This document shows, in pieces, positions 17,887 to 25,748 of a stretch of 64,000 bases of DNA (the stretch's first letter is position 1; each line of letters opens with the position of its first letter). The notes beneath the pieces were generated by a model. That model was not told the DNA's origin. It was given only the letters and a program-made list of their open reading frames with translations, and searched no databases. This stretch comes from Paracoccaceae bacterium. Its GTDB lineage: Bacteria > Pseudomonadota > Alphaproteobacteria > Rhodobacterales > Rhodobacteraceae. A program made the position numbers and the translations under genes. Where the stretch lies: contig PAPN01000001.1 in assembly GCA_002708925.1 (NCBI GenBank), positions 79,684 to 143,683 on the forward strand, in the 5' to 3' direction.

Positions 17887-18369
17887 ATGATTGTCCTACC
17901 CAAAACGAATATCCGTGTATTGCAGCCCCAGGCCGAGCTTTATTACTTTGATCGGCAAGACACTCGTTTGCCATCGAAAATAACGCCTCTGGCTGCATGG
18001 AATAAGATCATGAGCGACCCTCAGCCGCTTCTCAAAATTGCATTTCGGATACGTGATGCGGTCTCATCCGTTTTTGGTGTGAAACGAATTGGTGGCTTCA
18101 CGGGTGAACGGGTGGAAACTGTGTGCGTCGGCGACAAACTGGACTTTTTTCTGGTCGAGTATGTTGATGACGGGTGTTTGGTGCTCACGGAACGGGACAA
18201 GCATCTCGACGTTATGACCTGCATATCCACCCAAGGTGACACCCTTTCAGTCACATCATCCGTCTGCGTACATAATTTATTTGGCCGCGCCTATATGGTC
18301 CCCGTTGGCTTTGCTCACCGGTGGATCGTACGCAGCATGTTTGGGCGTTTGCAGCGACAGATGGTGTAA
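17887..18369 (+). CDS. DUF2867 domain protein
   Basis: The protein has 160 residues and matches DUF2867 by its layout: AWNKIMSDPQPLLKIAFRIRDAVSSVFGVK, then the core strands DFFLVEYVDDGCLVLTERDKHLDV, and a closing LFGRAYMVPVGFAHRWIVRSMF helix. The domain occurs alone or fused to NAD-binding domains; it resembles small ligand-binding folds and has no proven function. It is followed 68 bases later by a GNAT gene on the same strand. Confidence 0.75.
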   Translation: MIVLPKTNIRVLQPQAELYYFDRQDTRLPSKITPLAAWNKIMSDPQPLLKIAFRIRDAVSSVFGVKRIGGFTGERVETVCVGDKLDFFLVEYVDDGCLVLTERDKHLDVMTCISTQGDTLSVTSSVCVHNLFGRAYMVPVGFAHRWIVRSMFGRLQRQMV

Positions 18370-18437
18370 AGCTACATCCGCCTATGACTTTCACCTAGGC
18401 GCTGAACCCAAAATTTCCTGACCAAAAGCGGCACAAA

Positions 18438-18992
18438 ATGAAACTCGTTAAACCAAGCATTGAACATCTGCCCGCATACGAGGTGGCCTTGAAACGAGGC
18501 TGGTCACCCGACAACCTGCGGCCTGAATTCGCGCAGGAACAGATCGAAGAAATTTCGAAAGACGCTGTGTCGTTCGTGTCCAAGCTCGATGATCCTGGCG
18601 GGGAAGCGGGCCCGTTGACGTTGCCTGACGGCTCGAAGGTCAAGCGTTTGCCAAGCATCAAAAGGTGGATCTTTGACGATGGGTTTTGCGGTCACATTGG
18701 TTTGCGCTGGCAACCCGGGACCGAGGAGCTGCCGGTGTTTTGCTCGGGTCATATCGGCTATGGTATCGTCGCTTGGCGCCGGGGCGAAGGGTTGGCCACG
18801 TCTGCGCTCAAAGCTTTTCTGCCTGAGGCTAAAGCGCTGGGGTTGAGATTTGTGGAAATTACAACGAGACCGGACAATCCCGCATCGGTGCGCGTCATCG
18901 AGAAGGCTGGCGGACAACTTATAGAAAGTTCCGCCGCACATACTGCGATTGGCGGGCATGATATCCTAAAATTCAATGTCCCGTTGGGCTAG
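18438..18992 (+). CDS. GNAT-family N-acetyltransferase
   Basis: The protein has 184 residues and is a complete GNAT domain. The core strands precede IGYGIVAWRRGEGLATSALKAFL, which carries the acetyl-CoA pyrophosphate loop (R-x-x-G-x-A/G). EITTRPDNPASVRVIEKAGG is the motif B helix region near the end. It is of the RimJ/RimL-like general type, so an amino group of a small molecule or protein N-terminus is the likely acceptor. A weak hairpin after the stop may end transcription. Confidence 0.85.
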   Translation: MKLVKPSIEHLPAYEVALKRGWSPDNLRPEFAQEQIEEISKDAVSFVSKLDDPGGEAGPLTLPDGSKVKRLPSIKRWIFDDGFCGHIGLRWQPGTEELPVFCSGHIGYGIVAWRRGEGLATSALKAFLPEAKALGLRFVEITTRPDNPASVRVIEKAGGQLIESSAAHTAIGGHDILKFNVPLG

Positions 18993-19031
18993 CTGCGGTT
19001 TGCAAACAGCATCCCGGCACACAAAAGCCAA

Positions 19032-19052
19032 GCGGCTCTGCCAGAAAGCCGC
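19032..19052. terminator. Weak bidirectional hairpin between convergent genes
   Basis: GCGGCT (19032-19037) pairs with AGCCGC (19047-19052) around a nine-base loop, between the convergent GNAT and VOC genes. On the minus strand the hairpin is followed by a T-rich stretch containing TTTT; on the plus strand only a short T run follows. It is a plausible but weak terminator. Confidence 0.35.
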
Positions 19053-19070
19053 CTTTGCACGTCCTGAAGC

Positions 19071-19448
19071 CTAAATCGTTTGTTGAAGTTGAATGATGTT
19101 ACCCTCTGGGTCGACAACATCCTGGATGCGGTTGCCACGGAATTCCCACGTGCTTGAACCCGGCAGGGTTACTCCCCCGTTGACGGAGATCGCGCTCAAG
19201 CAATCGCTCAACGATGAAACGCTAAAGACAGGCTTCAAAGGGTTCATCGCGCGTGGTGCCGGTGGTTGTTCGACAACGTTCTGAGAGGCGATCCGATCAG
19301 GAGACTGAACAATAGACAATTCACCGTCTTCATATCCTATGATCCCATATTCCCCGGGCCTCTGGTCTATGATTTGGCCGCCAAGACCAACATAGAACGC
19401 CACAAGATCTTCTAGATTTTTCGCGTAAAGCACTGCGCCTTTAAGCAT
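19071..19448 (-). CDS. VOC-family (glyoxalase/bleomycin-resistance-like) protein
   Basis: The protein has 125 residues and forms two beta-alpha-beta-beta-beta halves: GAVLYAKNLEDLVAFYVGLG at the start and NRIQDVVDPEGNIIQLQQ at the end, the latter typical of the VOC C-terminus. VOC proteins are metal enzymes or binding proteins that bind metabolites or sequester antibiotics. No specific substrate is indicated. It is one of two VOC genes in a short minus-strand run that also includes a GNAT. Confidence 0.82.
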   Translation of the reverse strand: MLKGAVLYAKNLEDLVAFYVGLGGQIIDQRPGEYGIIGYEDGELSIVQSPDRIASQNVVEQPPAPRAMNPLKPVFSVSSLSDCLSAISVNGGVTLPGSSTWEFRGNRIQDVVDPEGNIIQLQQTI

Positions 19449-19548
19449 AATTTCCTACCTTCTTTTCCAAACAGACAGCCGACCCTGAAGCTTCCAAAGC
19501 CCACGCGTTTTCTCCCACTGTGGCCACGCAGATCACAGCAACCAAAAC

Positions 19549-19971
19549 CTACCCGATCAGCTTCTTTCTGAGAAAATGCTGAGCGTGCGGTCCGACATAG
19601 TTTTGCAAAACGCCATACTCTTCGTACCCTCGATCAAGATAGAAACTAACACCTTGAAAACTCAGCGTTTCAAGATGCGCATGGCGGCACTTTCTTCTGA
19701 TCGCTTCGTCTTCAGCTGCGGCCAGGATTTGCGAGCCAAAGGACTGGTTGCGCCATTCCTCGGCGACCCAGAACTGCCAGATGTGCAGCCAGGTGTCGCC
19801 AGTGTTCCCAAGCAATCCTCCGATCAGGGTGCCATCACGGCTTCGACACTGAACTTGTAACGGAACAAGAGTTTCAGCCTGCACATTGAGTTGTTTCCCA
19901 TGGGCGTCGAGACCGGCGTCAATGGCCTTTTCAACCAGCACATCAGGGGTTTCCGTAACGAAGATATCCAT
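19549..19971 (-). CDS. GNAT-family N-acetyltransferase
   Basis: The protein has 140 residues. The pattern is that of small GNATs: LIGGLLGNTGDTWLHIWQFWV, then EEWRNQSFGSQILAAAEDEA (acetyl-CoA loop), and HLETLSFQGVSFYLDRGYEEYG. It resembles the subgroup annotated as histone-acetyltransferase-HPA2-like proteins. AAGGA lies before the ATG at 19971; a longer in-frame start would overlap the upstream VOC gene. It lies 16 bases after that VOC gene and is probably in the same operon. Confidence 0.85.
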   Translation of the reverse strand: MDIFVTETPDVLVEKAIDAGLDAHGKQLNVQAETLVPLQVQCRSRDGTLIGGLLGNTGDTWLHIWQFWVAEEWRNQSFGSQILAAAEDEAIRRKCRHAHLETLSFQGVSFYLDRGYEEYGVLQNYVGPHAQHFLRKKLIG

Positions 19972-19987
19972 TGGGTCCTTATTTTGA

Positions 19988-20380
19988 TTAACTCTCTGAT
20001 ACGTTGCTAAAAAACGCGATGACGTTTCCATCAGGGTCTTTTGTCAGAAACCACCGGGTTCCCCAATGCGTGTTTTCTGGCGGGCCGAGAGGTATCAGGC
20101 GCGATGAAAGGTCTTCATATGCCGCATCCGCGTCCGGAACTTCCATATGCAAGGTCGGCGTTTGCGTACTGGCTGGCCCTTCCCACGAGCTATCGCTTGC
20201 GTCGTGGGCTTCGGCCATAACCAGTTGAAAGCTGCCTTGTTGAAGAACAACGCCTCGCGGCGTTGTCTCATCACCCCAAGACGCCACTTCTGACCAGCCA
20301 AGGCCGTGCTGGTAAAATGTGCAGGATGCATCGAAATCGCTGGGAGCAAGGAAAATATGGTCAAATTTTTGATCCGTCAT
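19988..20380 (-). CDS. VOC-family protein
   Basis: The protein has 130 residues with a VOC fold: KFDHIFLAPSDFDASCTFYQHGLGW, TLHMEVPDADAAYEDLSSR, and the closing GTRWFLTKDPDGNVIAFF. These features match small glyoxalase-like proteins of unknown substrate. The ATG at 20380 begins right at the domain; the longer in-frame frame reads through the next gene's 3' end and is judged false. A membrane-protein gene lies upstream on the same strand. Confidence 0.84.
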   Translation of the reverse strand: MTDQKFDHIFLAPSDFDASCTFYQHGLGWSEVASWGDETTPRGVVLQQGSFQLVMAEAHDASDSSWEGPASTQTPTLHMEVPDADAAYEDLSSRLIPLGPPENTHWGTRWFLTKDPDGNVIAFFSNVSES

Positions 20381-20463
20381 GGACAAACCTGCCTCCCTCT
20401 CAAATGTTGTTGTGCCAGTCGACCCAGGGCGGTCCAAAAAAGGACCGCCAGATACGGGGAATA

Positions 20464-20844
20464 TCAGCTTCCCGCGTACAAAAGCCCCGAGCACAGGAAC
20501 CAAATCACCCAATGGGGCAAGCGCAGCAAAGTCGCAGAAGGTCGCCGGAGCCAAAGCACCTGAACAACCCAAACCAGTCCCCATAGCAAGAAAAGCAGGC
20601 TCAGAAGCCTTAGTATGACCGGCTCTGCTGGCCCCAAATCCCAGATCAGCACCGCACCAAGCAAAAGGGCGACGGCGAGCAAATCAACCGCAAGCATTTG
20701 AAACGCGCACATCGCCTGAACCCACGAGGCGGTGAGCTCGTCCTTCTCTGGAGAGATGTCAGCGGTCTGGCGCGTGCCGCCAATAACATGGGCGACCACC
20801 GCAAGCGCCATAATAATCGCCACGATCAGGACGGGGATATTCAT
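20464..20844 (-). CDS. Small four-helix membrane protein, function unknown
   Basis: The protein has 126 residues. There are four hydrophobic segments: IPVLIVAIIMALAVVAHVIG near the start, then about residues 45-65, 73-95 and 103-122. GGAGAAAGG is well placed before the ATG at 20844. I recognise no named family, although the pattern recalls small integral membrane proteins found singly in alphaproteobacteria. It probably heads the VOC-GNAT run. Confidence 0.72.
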   Translation of the reverse strand: MNIPVLIVAIIMALAVVAHVIGGTRQTADISPEKDELTASWVQAMCAFQMLAVDLLAVALLLGAVLIWDLGPAEPVILRLLSLLFLLWGLVWVVQVLWLRRPSATLLRLPHWVIWFLCSGLLYAGS

Positions 20845-21226
20845 GTGCCTTTCTCCAACAAACCTAACAAATCTGTGGCAAGGCTGGCGTTTCGTTTGCG
20901 GGCGGCGCGCAGAGATGAGCCTTGAGAAAACCATGGCCGTTCTACAAGCTCAAGCCTTATCTTGGTCTGGAACCTGATCGGGCACAGGGTCAAGCATCCT
21001 TCAGCGAGGCATGCCCGCCCAAACACATTCACCGCCGCATCAGAACGTCACAGCAAGATTGGTCTACCAAACAACACATCCCGCTTTGTGAGCGGAGTAA
21101 TGAAGAGATTAGGTAGGCCTTGTTCGTCACCGCCCTGTCTGGCCAGCGGATGCGTAACTGCTGCTAACGATAACCGAGGATTTTCGTTACTGTTGCCGCA
21201 AGCCTCAAAGCCCAGTTTCTTTGCCC
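20845..21226. other. Gene-free stretch before the defence-like island
   Basis: This 382-base stretch separates the stress-gene mosaic from the HNH gene. I see no convincing gene in it. One 63-codon minus-strand frame (20841-21032) has no recognisable features and overlaps the start of the membrane protein. It may hold the promoter for that membrane gene and the 3' end of the HNH transcript. Confidence 0.5.
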
Positions 21227-22012
21227 CTATTGGGCAAGTTTTTTGAGGTGTTCGTCGTAGGTCGAAAACGATCGATAGCCCTTCGCTTTGTTCAATTTAG
21301 CTAGCCGCGTTTTCGCAATACGGGCAATGAGGTAGTCAACTGCTTGATCGAATTTGCACGTTTTCGCTAACCGCCACTGGCAGCCAAGTTCTGCTTCCAG
21401 GTTTTTTGAGATCGCGCCATAACTGAATGCACGCGTCCTTGACTTTTCCTTGCTCGCGAACTCGTTGTAACGTTTGATGAGGTATGCAATGTAGGATGTC
21501 ATGTCAGAGTTTGCTCCGATAGAATCGGATGGAGGCGCGACCATGACACGACCACCGCTCTGACGAATGTTGACCACTTGTCCCTGTGTCACGCCATTGC
21601 TGTTGATCGCAACATTTCCGGAATTTTTGGATACGTTGATCGCCGCTTCCGCTCGGTTGAGCAGAAGCCTACAGAACAAATCCGAATTCGTTTCCATGCT
21701 AGGTGGCGCCGAATTTACATGAGACTGTTTGATGCTCTGGAGAGTGCTTACATCATAGGCAGCGGGATCGTCATCAATGATCTTGTGGTGTACAGCGCAA
21801 AGCAGAATTAAGTTCTCTTCTCCGTGTAGTTCATCGGCCTTTATGTCATAGTCAAATCGTGGGCCACCAGTAGACTTTGCCTTTATGTGGCAAATCTCGC
21901 CCAAGACGGTCCCAGAACTATCGATAATGGGAGTTTGACAACCGGGAAACGCGCATTGATTTCTACTGTTAGCAAACAATACCTTGATCGTTTTGTCCTT
22001 AATGTGACCCAT
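21227..22012 (-). CDS. HNH endonuclease with conserved C-terminal helical domain
   Basis: The protein has 261 residues. Residues about 13-95 form an HNH domain with zinc-ligand cysteines and catalytic histidines: NQCAFPGC, GEICHIKA, then ENLILLCAVHHKIID. A Ser/Asn/Gly-rich linker (NSGNVAINSNGVTQGQVV) leads to a C-terminal domain, about 165-261, with the block RAFSYGAISKNLEAELG and the ending RLAKLNKAKGYRSFSTYDEHL. I remember this block from other prophage or plasmid HNH proteins. Base composition is clearly richer in A+T than its neighbours, a sign of transfer. The longer open frame upstream lies across the divergent gene and is rejected. Confidence 0.8.
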   Translation of the reverse strand: MGHIKDKTIKVLFANSRNQCAFPGCQTPIIDSSGTVLGEICHIKAKSTGGPRFDYDIKADELHGEENLILLCAVHHKIIDDDPAAYDVSTLQSIKQSHVNSAPPSMETNSDLFCRLLLNRAEAAINVSKNSGNVAINSNGVTQGQVVNIRQSGGRVMVAPPSDSIGANSDMTSYIAYLIKRYNEFASKEKSRTRAFSYGAISKNLEAELGCQWRLAKTCKFDQAVDYLIARIAKTRLAKLNKAKGYRSFSTYDEHLKKLAQ

Positions 22013-22116
22013 AATGGCATGTCCATAAGTGCTGTATTGTGCAGTCGTCTTAACCAAACTTTCCAAGTGAGACCGCGACGGGTGCAAGACAATAATTATA
22101 CACGAGAGTTGGAAAT

Positions 22117-22737
22117 TTGAACCATCGAAACTTGTCCATAAAAATCGCACTCGTAGCGAACCGGGAATTGCAGAATCGGTTTCCTGAGAACGCAGGTCAG
22201 CGCTGCATGTATGGCGCTTTCGCGCTGGCCCATCTGTTGCGGGAACGTGGCTTTGAGGCCACGGTGGTTGGTGGAGATTTTGCAATCTTTGCACCGACAC
22301 GTGACGGTAGATCCGCTGCCTTCCATGGATTTCGAGGCTCTTCTGAGCCGGGAACAGCCTCCCACTACTGGGTCGAGTCCGCTGATCGTGTCGTGGATGC
22401 AAGTACACTTCTTCTGCACAAGACGACGGATCAAAACATTGTCCGCTTGCCGGTTGTCTACTGGCCTTTAGCAGAGGCATTCCCACGATACATTCGATAT
22501 ATGGAAAGAATGCGCGTTCGTAAGGATGCAGAATTCAGTACTGTGTTGGAACAAAGAGAAATGGCCGCAACCGTTGTTGATGCCTGCCGGCGACGGCTCT
22601 CAAAGGCAAGTATGCTTTCCAAGCCAGCGATCCTCGACGGTCCTGGTTACGTATTTGGTGCGAAAGCGAAAGACTCTTGGGCGAATTCTGCCGCAGAATT
22701 TGAAGCCGACTTGAATTACGGCGCACCTCCATTCTAG
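22117..22737 (+). CDS. Putative papain/transglutaminase-fold protein
   Basis: The protein has 206 residues from a TTG start; the next ATG (codon 31) would remove the key cysteine. The pattern Q-R-C30-M-Y-G-A at the start of a helix, H83 in SHYWVE and D94 in VVDAS, preceded by a strand ATVVGGD, matches the Cys-His-Asp order of papain-like and transglutaminase-like folds. An amidase, peptidase or acyl-transfer activity is possible. I cannot place it in a named family. It diverges from the HNH gene with a shared 105-base control region and similar A+T-rich composition, so the two may form one transferred unit. Confidence 0.6.
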   Translation: MNHRNLSIKIALVANRELQNRFPENAGQRCMYGAFALAHLLRERGFEATVVGGDFAIFAPTRDGRSAAFHGFRGSSEPGTASHYWVESADRVVDASTLLLHKTTDQNIVRLPVVYWPLAEAFPRYIRYMERMRVRKDAEFSTVLEQREMAATVVDACRRRLSKASMLSKPAILDGPGYVFGAKAKDSWANSAAEFEADLNYGAPPF

Positions 22738-23231
22738 AGCGAGGTCAAAGCACATGTGAATTGCTTACAGCTGCCTACATCTCAGCATTGGCAATTAGGC
22801 CAGAGATCGTTGTTCGCCGAAAACCAAAACCTGCCGTCGGGTGAGATCGCCTGATGGCTTGTATCGGGTCAATGACCACGCGACGGCTGGCCGGGCTGGC
22901 TCCGGAGGAGGCGTCACTGCCAGCGGCACGTCGCAGCGAATGGCAGCTTTTCAGGTCGTGGACGGCAGCTGCGCGCATCCGGTCGATTAGGGCTCGGTCC
23001 TGGACAAGGGGCAGGAGGCGCCAAAATCATGGAAACCTAAACGTTCCACATCACAAAAAACCTAAGCACCGCTCGAAAAGCACCGCTTTTCGCGTCAGAG
23101 GCGAGATCCACAGGACATCCGGTTTGACGTGCTTCGTTTAAAGAGGCGCTTCTTGACGATCGGAAATCATGACCAACTGGGTTTACACGGCTGGTCGACA
23201 TAAGCGGCCCAGAATGGTCACTACTGAATGT
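22738..23231. other. Gene-free stretch with a perfect hairpin
   Basis: I see no supportable gene in these 494 bases. A perfect hairpin, CGAAAAGC-ACC-GCTTTTCG, lies at 23074-23092 but has no T run after it on either strand, so it is not a clear terminator. The short frames here have no recognisable features. The stretch adjoins the chimeric defence remnant and may be debris from the same rearrangements. Confidence 0.45.
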
Positions 23232-23786
23232 TCAGCATTGCTGCGCAGCTTCCTGAAAGGTCCCGTCGGCCGCAGCCATCACGACCTCGTCTTCGGCCAT
23301 CCATTTGTTGGAGATCAGAAACCTGCGGACCGCGTCGGGGGCCTCGGAATAGAGCACAAGCGCGAGGCTCTCTTCAGCCCGCGTGCAGGTAACGTATAGC
23401 AAACGGCGGGTGCGCTCGATCGTGGTTTCTTCGCCCTGAGGCCAGGCCGGGATCAGCAACCGTGTCTCCGCTTCGCCGATGAGCTTGTCACCGATGACGG
23501 CGCGGAGCTCGTCCCGAAGCGTGGATGCCTCGTGCTTGGGCTTGACCAGGTGACGCAACGACGCGCGCGCATTCCGGGCTTTTCGTCCGAGCCAACTCCT
23601 GTCCGCCGCTTGCCCGAAGATCGTCGGCCCGCGATCCTCGTAGAGTTCGAGGAGGGTTTTGGCCGGGATGCCAAGGGCGAGGCCGATCGCGAGAATGCCC
23701 CCGGTTGACGTTCCCGCAATCAGGTCGAAGTAGCGGCCAATCGGTTCATCAAGGTCTTCTTCCAAACCCGCCAGAAAGGCCGCGGG
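23232..23786 (-). pseudogene. Chimeric remnant: CBASS-type patatin (CapV-like) joined to UvrD-helicase C-terminus
   Basis: Reading inward from an in-frame stop at 23787-23789, the frame begins PAAFLAGLEEDLDEP and then GRYFDLIAGTSTGGILAIGL. This is the patatin phospholipase core of CapV-type CBASS effectors, with the catalytic Ser in GTSTG. The usual glycine-rich DGGGxRG start is missing. After the patatin-like TRLLIPAW the frame switches to ERTRRLLYVTCTRAEESLAL and SNKWMAEDEVV, the C-terminal motif VI region of UvrD-type helicases such as Gabija GajB. The catalytic Asp of the patatin and nearly all of the helicase are absent. No proper start remains except an internal TTG. This is a deletion scar, not a working gene. 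Confidence 0.75.
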
Positions 23787-24924
23787 TTAGCTGCAGCCAT
23801 GCACCATCTTCGGACGCATCGGCATCGACGACGTTTTCAGGGCCGGCAAAGAGCACGACATTGGCAGCCGTAGACCCCAAAGCCGAAACGTAGCGGATGC
23901 CGTGGGGGCTTCCTACAGAGAATGACCAGTCTCTGAAGAACTCGGTGACGATCTGGGTCGGGATGTATTCGACATTCACACGATTGTCCTGCTCGACCGG
24001 CTCCGCCATCTCGCGAGTCAGTTGGTGCAGAAACGACAGGCCCTGACGAACCCGCCGAGGCGCACTCGAAAAGAACCCCGGAATCCGTGGAAGCTCGGCA
24101 AGGTCGACCAGGATGATCGGCATCTCGGTTTGGAAGCGCGCCAATACAGGCTCCTTCGCGCGAGCCTCGGCGATTGCAGAGGGACCATCTTCAGCCCCGT
24201 AGAACATTGGGATCCCCGGCGGGTTCATTCGGTTTGACTGCAGACAGATGCGGGCGGGTGGCGGGCCAAGGGCGGCAGCCGTAGGTTCGAATGGCGGCAC
24301 GGTTTGGTTCCGCACGCGATAGTAGGATTGCCCAACAGGCACCGAGCGCACCAATCCGAGTTCATCGATGAGCTCTGCGAGTTCGACAAGAAACATTCCA
24401 GCAGAGCGTTCATCCGGGTGCGACACATCGCTTGCGCCGACAGAGTGAAAAAAGAACCTTCTCTCCGACATCGTGATGCGCCGAAAATCGCGCCAGCTAT
24501 ACGTCATGCTGTCGTCGAATTCGAGGGAAAGCCAGTCGTACTCGCACCAGACATCGTCATCGATCTCGCCGAGCAGATCGTCCATCAGCCGGTCATGATC
24601 TCGAGCTTCGATAGCCAGACCAATCTCTTCGAAAAGCAGTTCTTGCGTATCCCAATGCGACCCCAGGTACCCGCCTTCACAGGAATTGTAGGGCAGCTGG
24701 TCGACCGCGGTACCGTAGAATGTTCCCATCCGACCCGCGACGAACTCCGCGATCTCTTCGAGGGGCAAAATCTTCCGGCGACGTGCGCGGCAATAGCTGC
24801 ACCTGCCGGGGCCGCCACCATGCCGGATCACGTCCTTGAGATCTTCGTCGCCAAAGCACTCTGTGCAGACGTATCTGTCGGAGATGCTGTCTTGTAGGAA
24901 GTTTGCAGGGTCGACGCGGCTCAT
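23749..24924 (-). CDS. HEPN/RES-domain protein (putative NAD-targeting toxin)
   Basis: The protein has 391 residues. The N-terminus has a zinc ribbon (Cys20, 23, 42 and 45), followed by an acidic helical region like the HEPN/RES N-terminal domain (about 50-160). From about 205 there is a RES domain: YYRVRNQTVPPF, ICLQSNRMNPPGIPMFYGAED, IAEARA. RES proteins are ADP-ribosyltransferase-fold enzymes, several of which degrade NAD+. The last dozen residues (TRGLSGGFGRRP) are read from the fused patatin remnant in another frame, so the native C-terminus may be slightly altered. The UPF0489 gene lies 60 bases upstream on the same strand. No Xre-MbcA antitoxin gene is adjacent. Confidence 0.82.
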   Translation of the reverse strand: MSRVDPANFLQDSISDRYVCTECFGDEDLKDVIRHGGGPGRCSYCRARRRKILPLEEIAEFVAGRMGTFYGTAVDQLPYNSCEGGYLGSHWDTQELLFEEIGLAIEARDHDRLMDDLLGEIDDDVWCEYDWLSLEFDDSMTYSWRDFRRITMSERRFFFHSVGASDVSHPDERSAGMFLVELAELIDELGLVRSVPVGQSYYRVRNQTVPPFEPTAAALGPPPARICLQSNRMNPPGIPMFYGAEDGPSAIAEARAKEPVLARFQTEMPIILVDLAELPRIPGFFSSAPRRVRQGLSFLHQLTREMAEPVEQDNRVNVEYIPTQIVTEFFRDWSFSVGSPHGIRYVSALGSTAANVVLFAGPENVVDADASEDGAWLQLTRGLSGGFGRRP

Positions 24925-24984
24925 GTTGCAAGGGTATCAAAGGATTGGGGGATCGATAGACTCGGGCAGAAGGTATCTGTCTCG

Positions 24985-25725
24985 CTAGATGGGTTCGATA
25001 ACATCCGGAAGCTGGAATGTTAGATAGAGTTGCTCCAGAATCCGGGCAGCCAGAGCCTCAGTCGCCGCCCAGCCTGGTGTAAAGCTATCCGGCGTCAGGC
25101 AAAGTGTAAGAACTCCGATCGTGCCGCGATCCATCGCATCCTTGAGGCCTGAAGCGACGGCGTCAATGTACTCATCGGAGACCATCTTGCGAATGTCAGA
25201 CTCAAACTGGCAGTAGAAATAATCCAGGTCGATGTTGACGATCCATGGCGCTTCCCGCTCGGCAAGCCAATACGAGAGATTCTCGGGTAGTTCCCATGGC
25301 GAACTGTACATCGGATGGCCGAAGTTCAGTGAGTCCCCATCTTCATGGGTCAGGCAACGGAAGGTCGTGAGGCTGTCGCCGAACTCCCGCAGGTAGATGG
25401 AGAGATAGTTGTCCCAGCGGATGACAGGACAATCGAAGTCGTCGCTACGGTAGGTCTGTCCGAGATAAGCATCGATCCCAGCCGTCCAACTTGGCAAATG
25501 CTTAAGCCACTCGTCCAAACGGCTCTGAAGCGCGTCGGGATGACGGTCGATGTGTATGAGGGAGTGGGGCGCAGTGAGATCGAGTTCCTGCAGCCAGCAC
25601 CAGAGGGCTGCACGATGATTGTCCATCACGTAGACATTGCCCGCTCTGCAGAGAAAGTTCTGTTCGATGGAACCTGAATGGTTTCGTCCCTTGAAGGGTA
25701 CGATCCACTCCCATTCGGTTGTCAT
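24985..25725 (-). CDS. UPF0489/peptide-arginase-like metallohydrolase
   Basis: The protein has 246 residues. Arginase-fold metal motifs are clear: D35-N-H37 in VMDNHRAALWCW, H58-I-D60-R-H62-P-D64, and D166-L-D168 in VNIDLDYF. The family includes OspR-type peptide arginases that convert Arg to ornithine in ribosomally made peptides, and uncharacterised UPF0489 proteins. No radical-SAM enzyme or precursor peptide is seen here, so the substrate may be different. The start at 25725 has GAAAGG upstream; a longer frame is possible. It is followed 60 bases later by the HEPN/RES gene, forming a probable two-gene operon. Confidence 0.8.
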   Translation of the reverse strand: MTTEWEWIVPFKGRNHSGSIEQNFLCRAGNVYVMDNHRAALWCWLQELDLTAPHSLIHIDRHPDALQSRLDEWLKHLPSWTAGIDAYLGQTYRSDDFDCPVIRWDNYLSIYLREFGDSLTTFRCLTHEDGDSLNFGHPMYSSPWELPENLSYWLAEREAPWIVNIDLDYFYCQFESDIRKMVSDEYIDAVASGLKDAMDRGTIGVLTLCLTPDSFTPGWAATEALAARILEQLYLTFQLPDVIEPI

Positions 25726-25748
25726 TCGTGTTCGCCTTTCAATGCTAC

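Noticed and set aside
21227..22486. 419-codon minus-strand frame with a long N-terminal extension before the HNH domain
   Set aside because: The extra 158 residues are Arg/Ser/Pro/His-rich with no family features and lie opposite the papain-like gene; the HNH protein is taken from 22012.
23074..23092. Perfect eight-base-stem hairpin considered as a terminator
   Set aside because: No T run follows on either strand and no supportable gene ends next to it.
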